Shown here piece after piece: positions 48,701 through 57,800 of a stretch of DNA of 64,000 nucleotides; position 1 is the stretch's first letter; the number at the start of each line of letters is the position of its first letter. A program made the translations under genes and the position numbers. This DNA comes from Euglena gracilis. Taxonomy: Eukaryota > Euglenida > Euglenophyceae > Euglenales. The notes under the pieces were generated by a model. The model did no database searches. It was not told where the DNA came from and saw nothing but the letters and a program-made list of their open reading frames with translations. The DNA lies in the NCBI GenBank assembly GCA_039621445.1, contig CP154956.1:434001-498000 (forward strand), read 5' to 3'.

Positions 48701-51700
48701 AGTCACTTAGGGGTCGCGCTCTGGTGTTCAAGGGAAAACCAATCAAACATTTCAAACATTTCAAAACACACCTTCGGCGCTGGGTCATTTTGGTGTTTTT
48801 TGGTGCTTTTTTGAGGGGTTTGGGCATAAACCAGCCAGCCACCCGCAAAAGCTAAATGCTTGCATGGACCAGGCCGTGAACAGCATGAACAAGGTTGAAC
48901 AGGTGACGGTTGAACATGTGACGGCCATTAAATGATTGTACAAACTGGGCATCTTTCAATTGCCATCGTTTGACGTCATCCGTTTCGTTGACACATACTT
49001 GAAACTCTTATGGTTGGAATCGATATGTGGCATGAATGAAGGGGGAAGAGTGCTGGGACAAAGTGGCGACACCTTCTTTCCATGCTATTTTTGTCTTCAT
49101 CTGGAAGTACCCCCCCCCGGAAGGTTGGTAAAAAAAATTGTATTGTCTAGTCACATGAATTTTTGATTCCCAAGTCTTCCTGAGCAAATGACAGTCAACT
49201 GATTGCTCCCCTGGTGGGGGTGGTCGGCAGAAAATAGGGCGTGATCCTGAAACACACTGATGTGATGTAAACCATTTGTGTGGATGTGACGAATATGTTT
49301 TTTTACAAAAAAAAACACACACAAGATTATCCGGTGTTTAGGTGGGGTGTGCCTCCAACACCTCCCATCTGACTTTATCTCGACATCAGGACAAAATGCT
49401 GCTAAGCTAAGCTGCCCACACAGCTTGCCCTGCCCCCATTAGCGCTGGCCGTCCACCTCGCCTCCCACCCTGCAAAGTACCTCCGTCCGGTCTTCACCGC
49501 CATCCACGCCATTGACCCCATCCAGATCGTGTGGCTGCTTACAGCGGGCTCTCATTTGTGCAGCACGGGGCAGCTGATTAATGTGTGGTGGTTACACCAG
49601 GCAGGCTTTCGTCTACCAAAATTGAACCCCTGCCTTTCTCCAAGATCACACTCTCCCATTTATAAAGATCGTTTTTGTGTATCGCCCCTATCCTCAACTT
49701 TTTTTGTTCGTGAACCTTGAGAAATAAAAAAAAACGTTTTCAGAATATAAAAAGGGTCGGCTGATTTGGGAGGAGGTGGCGAGGTGACACTGAAGCCTTT
49801 GAAGAAAATGGGCACCTCTTTTCCTCGCACCAGTGTTCCAACCTCCCTCCTCCAGACCATTGATGCAACCCACGCAATCCTGTTTGCGGATGCTTCACTG
49901 TGGCTGCCCATGGCATTCCGAGAACCCCCCCCCTGAGGATGGTCAAATTCAGCCCAGTCTGAGGGTGCCGTGGCCTCAGCCGGGGGAGGGGGGTGGAAAT
50001 CAACCTTGTACAGAGCAACCACCTTTACAGTCTTGCGCGTGACCAAGGCATGACCGGGGCGTGTTTGGGCGTGACTCGGGCATGACCGGGGCTTGTTTGC
50101 GCGTGACTCAGGCGTGACCAGGCGTGACCAGGCTCGGGCGCTTCGGATGACCCTCGATGTCTGGTGGAGGGGGGGCATGACACGCCGGGGGACGGGCGGC
50201 GTGGAGCAGGCCCACGGTGGGGGCCCATCTGTGGCTCACGTTCTTCCCGGCGGAGAACCGGCGGCCCGTCCTGCTCGCCGCCCGCGAGGCCGGTGCCCGG
50301 GCGCCAGCGGGGGCGACCACGATCTAGGTTGAGAGGAGGGGGCGGGTTCCTCGCGGCGGCCTAGCCACCCACCAAAGCTTGTCTTCCCCTGGAGTTGATA
50401 ATAACCTCCCCCCTGCCAGACCATTGCCACACCATTGGACCATTGGCAAGGGGGGTCGATGTTCCTTAAAATGAAGCCTGGCCCATCCCACATTAGACAT
50501 TCGCTTGAAGTCCGATATCTTAAAACGTAGGCAAAGTCGGCTTCGGTCCTTCTAGTTTAGGACAAGGCAGGGTCGAACCCTCCCTGCCTGTGTCACTGTT
50601 TCAGGGAACCCAATACTTTATGGTGGCCAACGAGTTTTGTGTCAAATGGATAATTTAGGGGCACTTGGTTCATTTTATAACCCCCCCTTAGTTGCACCAA
50701 GGCTTCTTGGCTGTTTATGGCCGCCAGCTTCGCTTCTGGCTTAGTTTTTTGTGTGGTGAGTGGCCAGGGATCCCTCACACCAGTGCTCCTGTGTTGCTCC
50801 GCCGACCGGGTGAGCAACTCTGGAATAATTCCAGCGCTGTTCATTTTATAACCCCCCCATTTGATAGACTGAGCCTCTTTGGATGACTAACCGAAGCAGG
50901 TCCTATTTGTCCGTTTGGCCCCTACCAAAATAGCTTCTGCCACCTGTAAGGCAATGAGCAAAGAAAAGAAGTCGCAGGACAGTCGCTACAGCATCCGGCG
51001 AAAAAGTCCGCAAAGACTGGTGGACGTCCCCGCCCAAACACAACCCGACAAATACGGAACAAAGTACGGGTTTCCACTTACCCTCGCCCTATGTCTAATG
51101 ACCGGTAATGTCTCCTTCGATGGGGGGTCGCTGGACAAGGGTGCAAGGGCCAACACATGATGAACCCTCCGAAAAGGTGTCCTCCTACTGGGAGGGGGAG
51201 GTAGTCGTTGGGAATGGGGGGTATTCAAATTACACCAGAGTTGCTCACCCGGCCAGGCGGAGCAACGCAAGAGCACTGGTGTAAGGGGTCCCTGGCCACT
51301 CACCACACAGCAAACTGGGCCAGAAGCGAAGTTAGTGCCGGCCACAAACAGACAACCTCAGTGCAACTAAGGGGAGGTACTAGGCTCCGGACCCCCCCCC
51401 CCCCCCGGAGCTCCGTCCAGAGCTCTCCCGCCCTCCCGGGGGTCCCAGGTCAGAGGCTTCGATATGGGTTTTTGTGCGAAGCGCCAGAAATTTTATGAAA
51501 TGCCTTCAGACTGCCCGCATTTTCGGGCGTGCCCCCCCGAGGAGGCTTGTAAGGAGAAGCGTTGTGGGAGTGCTCTAGCATTATCCACCCAAAAGCTCTC
51601 ACACCACCCACTCTAGCACACTCTCTGCTGCCCCAGAAGCACTCTCCCTCAAAAATGATGCTTTTTTAACAGATTTGTCTGCATCGAAGCTGGCCAAAAC

Positions 51701-52121
51701 CGACACGGACCCCAAAATTTTGGGTGGTGTTGAAGAAGTTTATGGCTTATCTCATTAATTAATAGCTGGCTGTAATGCATTTGCAAAAAAAATTTCCTAC
51801 TTTACCTGATAAATGTGTTTCTTTTGTTTTCAACACGAGGAAAATAGGATTCAGAAAACATCTGAGTCTAAATTGGACACCCGGAAAATTCGATATCTTC
51901 CACCCGATAACGTTTCCATTTTCACCGTAAAATTTTGTCACCTGAGTCCGTACGTGTGCAAACGGATTTGTTCAGGTGACAATTTCCTGGGGGGGCAGGG
52001 AGTAGTTTGAACAGAAGCGGAAGTGGGGATGGTAGACTGCCGAGTTCTTGGGTTGTTCATGATTCGGCATTTCATCGCCGCAGGCTTGACTAAAGGTTTC
52101 CTGAGCCTGATGACGTTCTGT

Positions 52122-52163
<42 letters not shown>

Positions 52164-54815
52164 GTGTTGTGTTGTGTTGTGTTGTGTTGTGTTGTGTTGT
52201 GTTGTGTTGTGTTGTGTTGTGTTGTGTTGTGTTGTGTTGTGTTGTGTTGTGTTGTGTTGTGTTGTGTTGTGTTGTGTTGTGTTGTGTTGTGTTGTGTTGT
52301 GTGTTGTGGGTGGATGTGTGGGTGGGTGTGTTTTGTGGGTGTTGTGCACGCACGCGGAAGCGGCTGCAGGTCAAACATTTTCCTCGGCGGCAGCTGAAGC
52401 CCGCTGCTGTCGTAACCCATGTCCTGGGGGTCCGGGGCTGGGCCCCCGCTTGAAGAACTGTTTCTCAAACCGCCCTCTTCCCCATCGTTGTCGCCGCGTT
52501 GCGCGGGGGCCCACGCGCAACAAGGGGCTCGACATCGGGCCGTTCTTCACGGTGCTGTGGCAGATCCTACGCTGCCGATACGACCAGCGGCCAGACGACG
52601 CCCGGGCAAAATATGACCCCCCCCCCTATGTGGGACCAATGAGCAGCGCACAAGCCCTTCACAGGCTTCTTTTTGGGGAAGGTCGCACCTCCCTGGGGAG
52701 GGGGGGGGAGGTGCTGTTGGCAGGCAGGGGCAGCACACCCCCCCGGCGCCAAAAGCCCAAGCCTGGTCCATACAATTTTTAACGACCCCCTAGCAGGGGG
52801 GGGTCACTTCCACTCTTGCAAAAATTAGTTGGTCATTTTTTTTGCGAAACAGAGTTAGTTAGTTACTGCCCGGCCAGGCAGTATTACTTTAAGGCAAAGT
52901 TTTTCCAAGAAAATTAAAAAAAATCAGCATTTTTTAAATGTTTTTGAAGCGTTTTAAGATTTAAGTCTTATTTTCCAAGGGTGGACCAAGGATCGTCCTG
53001 GCATCGAACAGGGTCCAAAGTTGAAAGAAAAAAGTTGCAACCCCCTTATTGTGAGTCTGGGCAGTCTGGGTGGACACACAATGTTCCAGCAATGCCAGAA
53101 ATCTTTTTTTGGCTAGTTTTTGCTGAGCTTTTGCGGCAATTTTGGCATCAGTTGGACAAGAATGTTGCCAGTCCAAATTATTTAAGGTTTGTTGAGGATT
53201 TTTGAGGTATTCTAAGGCATTTTAACCAAAAAACCATTCCAGATTATTTATTGTTTTTAAAGGCTCTTTACAAAATAATAATGCCTTTGTCATTTTAACA
53301 CGACCCCGGGGGTCCGAGCTTACAACCAGTCAGTCACTGTGAAAAAGCCAGTCACCCACCCTGGGGGGGGGGGGTGGCTTGTGGCTCAGCAATTGTGTGG
53401 CCCGGTCTTTCCGTGAATTACAAAAGAAAGGAATTATTTTGCCGAAAAAACATTGGGTCGTTCGGTGGTTAAGATGGAAACCGGAACGTTGGGGCCAAAC
53501 CCTGGAAATTCAAACCCCCCCCGGCCTCTGCTGGCAGGTACGACTACGTCCTGAAGTTCCATTTCAAGTCCAACGCGCGGGACGCCATGGCCCGCCAGGC
53601 TGCGATGTTCTTCCGCGTCTCGACCCTCCTGGGCAGGCCGGCCCCAGGGAGAGTGATGGCGGCTTCTGCACCTGAGGAGCCTGGTTGAAGTGCCCAATCA
53701 ACAACCAGGACTTGGAAAGGGAGCCCATCCCAGGGGGTCCAGCCATTTATTTATGGCCGGAAGGCAATGTATTTTTTTGCTTTCGAAGGTTCAAAAGGAA
53801 CCCCACCCGAAAAAAATAAACCCCCAAGTAATACCCCCCCCCGAGGACCGACTTCGGCCGCCCAAATACCTCCTCCAGCAGCTGTGAAGGTAAAAAAAAA
53901 AGATGGAAAGGTCAGCAGAAACGTTGCAAAAATAAAAACACACAGAAATGGATGAAATTGGTGCAGGGGTTATGCCGAAAAAGCACCCATTTTTGATAAA
54001 TAAATCCAACAATGCCAAAGAAGTGACCATTGGAGCCTGTGGAGGGGTTTGTGGGTCGGTTTTTGACCTCGAAATTTTCCCCCAAATAATAACCCCCCAA
54101 TAATAGACCCCCTCCTGGACCCTGACTTCAAGTGCCCAAATAATAAACCGGGGGTTTATTATTGGGGGGGGGGGGTTAGACCACAGCCAGACAGCCAGGC
54201 AAACAGGCCAGAACAAGGAAAATGGATTTCCCGGCATATTTCGGGTCAAAAAAATGCAGTTTGCAGTGCGGTTTATCGCGCATTTTTGCAGTGTCGATTT
54301 TATGGCATCCTGTTCGTTCCCCAACAATGGGACTCACTTCCTTGTTCCAGCCGACGGACACCCATGGGGGGGGGGGGGTCAGCCAGCAGCCTTTTTCCAG
54401 CCCGTGGTTACTAGACAGTAACCCTGTCCTCCAACCATGCGGGGGTTGGTCGTTAGGCAAAAGGGGTTTTCGGTCCAAACAAAAAACAATTCCATGAACT
54501 GGCCAAAACCTCAGAAAAGGATGTGAAGAAGTTCTTCGACAGAGGGAGAGGGTACCTGAAAACCAGGGGGAAACGTCCGCCACCATCAGGCATGAACGCC
54601 GGCAGTAATCACCAAATTTTTCAACCTCTGAGCTGGACCCCCCCCCAGGGAATCACCAATTGACACCCTGCCAGCAACCCAGGTAATTAAGTACAATTTG
54701 CAGTTAAATTCTTTTTTCTTGTTTTTTTTTTTGGTTTTTTTTTCTTTTTTTTTTTTTTTTTTTTTTTTCTGTATTTTTTTTTTTTTTTTTTTTTTTTTAT
54801 TTTTTTTTTCTTTTT

Positions 54816-54847
<32 letters not shown>

Positions 54848-57800
54848 TTTTTTTCTGTATCGCATTCGAGGGTCCGAGTGGCTTCCCCCCCCTCGTATGG
54901 TGTTGTTTTTTTTTCAAAATAAAATCGCTCCACAGCCCAAGGCCAACCTGTCACCACAAACCGCCGTGGAGGCACTCGACAACGAGACTGCCTGGGCTGC
55001 GGTCTGAGCGGAGGTCTGCTGCATTTCATGCAACCCTCATCTTTTGAAAATCCGATGGGGGTCTATAATCTACTGCTTGAAGAAATATTCTGTCTTCATC
55101 CTGAGACACTCCCCACGCGCATCAGCATGCACCAGTGTGTGTTTGATGCACGCCGTATTTGGTGACTCAGAAGCTTTAGGATGGAATGGCACAATGTATC
55201 TTTTCTCGTTGTGTTTGGCCTTTTTTTTTTGGCTTGATCGCCCAGGGAATAAAAGTGTTATTGCAACTGCAGACAACTCACAGATGACCACGGATGACTA
55301 CGTATGATTATGTCTAGCTATGGATAGCAGTTGGCACCTGTTGCCAACTGCGAACTGCAGATGAGGGAATTACACGCAAGAGAGGGCGTGGCAGCGATTG
55401 CGGGAGAACATCACCAAAACCGCGATTTTGGGACATTTTAAAGGACGCGATTTTGAAAGCCCCCAATAAGGAGGGAGGGAGGCCAACCCACCACCCCCAT
55501 CCCCGAGGGGTACCGGACCCCCCCCCTCACATAATATCTGATCGGGGTCAGGCTTCTTTTTAAGGCCCCTGCCCCCCTGGGGGGGGGGGGGGGGGGGGGG
55601 GGGGGGGTCCGGGGCCGGACCCCCGGGGGGGGGGGGGGTCCCGCGCCGGAGGCACCGGGTATACCTTTTCGGCGCGAAGCGCCGAAAATTTAAATAAAAT
55701 TTTAAAATAAATAAATAAATAAAGAAAGAAAGAAATAAAATAAAGGCAATTTTGAAAATTGCCTTTAATGGGCCCGTTTTTGGGGGGGTTCCCCCCCCCC
55801 CGGGGGACCCGCGCCACCCTGGGGGGGTGGGGGGGGACCCCCCGGGGGGCGTAAAAAGCAGCCTGATCGGGGTCGGTCTCAGTCGGCGCATGCCTCAGGT
55901 GCCCGGCAGCCACGGCCAACTACCAAAGTTGGGCACCGCCAGCCGGCCGCCCCGCCCCCGGCCCCACATCGCCGGCGACGCGGTGCTGCTGTTTCCGGAC
56001 TCCAACGTCTGGTTCGCGGGGGCGAACCGCGCCGCCACTCAGGCCGTCGCCCGCGCTGTTTCGGCCCCGGCGTCCCCCTCTCCACGGCATGGTATACCTA
56101 CCCCCCCCCCTGGGAAACTGTCCCGGGGGGGGGGGTAGGTATGACTGTCATGCCCGAGGACCTGTCAGGGTCCCGCCCGGGAAACTGTCAGGGTCCCCGG
56201 TACCGGCCAACCTGTCAGATGACAGTTTCCCGGGGGGGGGGGGGGTAGGTAAGCCCAGCAGTGCCTGAGGACGGGCTGTTCTGGGCTTCCGGTGCCATTG
56301 GCGCTGGCCAAGTGCCCAGGCCACCCCTGGGCACTTGGCCAGCACACAAACTCCCCCCTGGGGGGGGGGGGCTTGGTGCATACCTGTGCCATGCCTTTCC
56401 CCTGTGCCACGCCAGGATGAATTTTAAGGCGAGGCCAACCCTACCCCCTTTGGGTCGGGCACATGGCCAAAAGTGCGGCGCAGAAAACAAGGTGAGTCCC
56501 GCCAGGCTCCGGCCACCTCCACAAACACAGATAGAAAGGGCCAGAGGCGAAAAAAAGCGCCAGGCCAGAAGAAGGGATAAAAGCACCAAAACAAACGCTA
56601 CGGTGCACAGGGGGGGGGGGGGTGCCTGCCTGTCCAGGCATTCCAGGGTACCCTGAGACCCTTCTCCCCCCTCCGGGTCGGTCATCCTGTACCACGCGCC
56701 ACGCGGCACAGCCACATAGAAGAGTACACGTTTCAGTGGCGGGCAAGCACGACGCCTGATGTCGGGGTGAATGTTACTGCTAAAGCAACGAGCTTCCTTC
56801 GTTGTGGGCTGCTGCCGATTTATGGGGATTTCCACAATTCTGTCTGCTGCAGTGTTCTATTTTCCCAGTTGGCTTCTATTGGTGGTTGACATCTGGACTG
56901 CAAATTGTGCAAATTTGATGCGAAAAAAATTGACACCTTGGTGCTAATGTCGGCATATTTGTGATGCCGGAAAGCCCACCAAAAGGCCCGGACTCGCACT
57001 GGCTGACACTGACTAGAGAAATACAAAATAAGAGTAGTGTAACCCCCCAGGACCTGCAGTCTAAGCAAAGGCTCGCGTCCGATGTTGTCGGGAGGCTGAA
57101 AGGTGGGGATTGATACCCGCGATTTTTTTCGCAATTTCTGCAATTATTCCGCGATTTTTTGAAGGCCTCCGATATCACTCCCCCCCCCCCCGCGGCTGTT
57201 CTGGTGTGGGGGTCGGTTCCAGTGCAGTCATGTCTCTTCCGTTCCCTCGGACGGCCGCTGCGGGGTCTGGCTGCATGACGGAGATCGCGGAGGCCTTGGG
57301 CGTCCCGTGGGCCAAGGTGTTGCTCATCGGCAACGTGTTCTTGGGACAGGGGGGCCTCCTCCGGGACCCATTCGAAATCTTGCCCGCTGGACAACTTTCG
57401 TGCCAGAGACACTGTCGGGGTCATTTCTTGGGCTTTGATCCCAGCCAACCTGTCATCATTCGAAGTTGTCATGGCTTTACCTTGACAACCCTAACCCTTG
57501 CCAACAAGCACGTGTGAAATGGGGGAGGGGTGGCTCCGACCCACCCGCCTCTTGATGCAGGGTTATGATGCAGGGCAGGGGTGATGCCTGGTTGTGCTTA
57601 TCCTGTACAGATAACTACGGATGACTGCACATAACGACGGATATGCCCGAAACCCCCAAATACGGATAACGACAGATAACTACGGATGACTACGGATAAG
57701 CCTCACTCCAAGTACGGATAATTACGGATAACTACGGATAATAATATTCCCCCCCCCTGGGACCTGTCTTCGGCAACCCAAGTAATATTCCTCCCCCATT

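Noticed and set aside
51938-52782. Thr-Gln-His and Cys-Val repeat proteins
   Set aside because: Translations of the (TTGTG)n/(GT)n microsatellite; only the 3' part (from about 52,456) shows real coding character in one frame.
54586-55029. Lys-only minus-strand protein
   Set aside because: Translation of a poly(T) tract.
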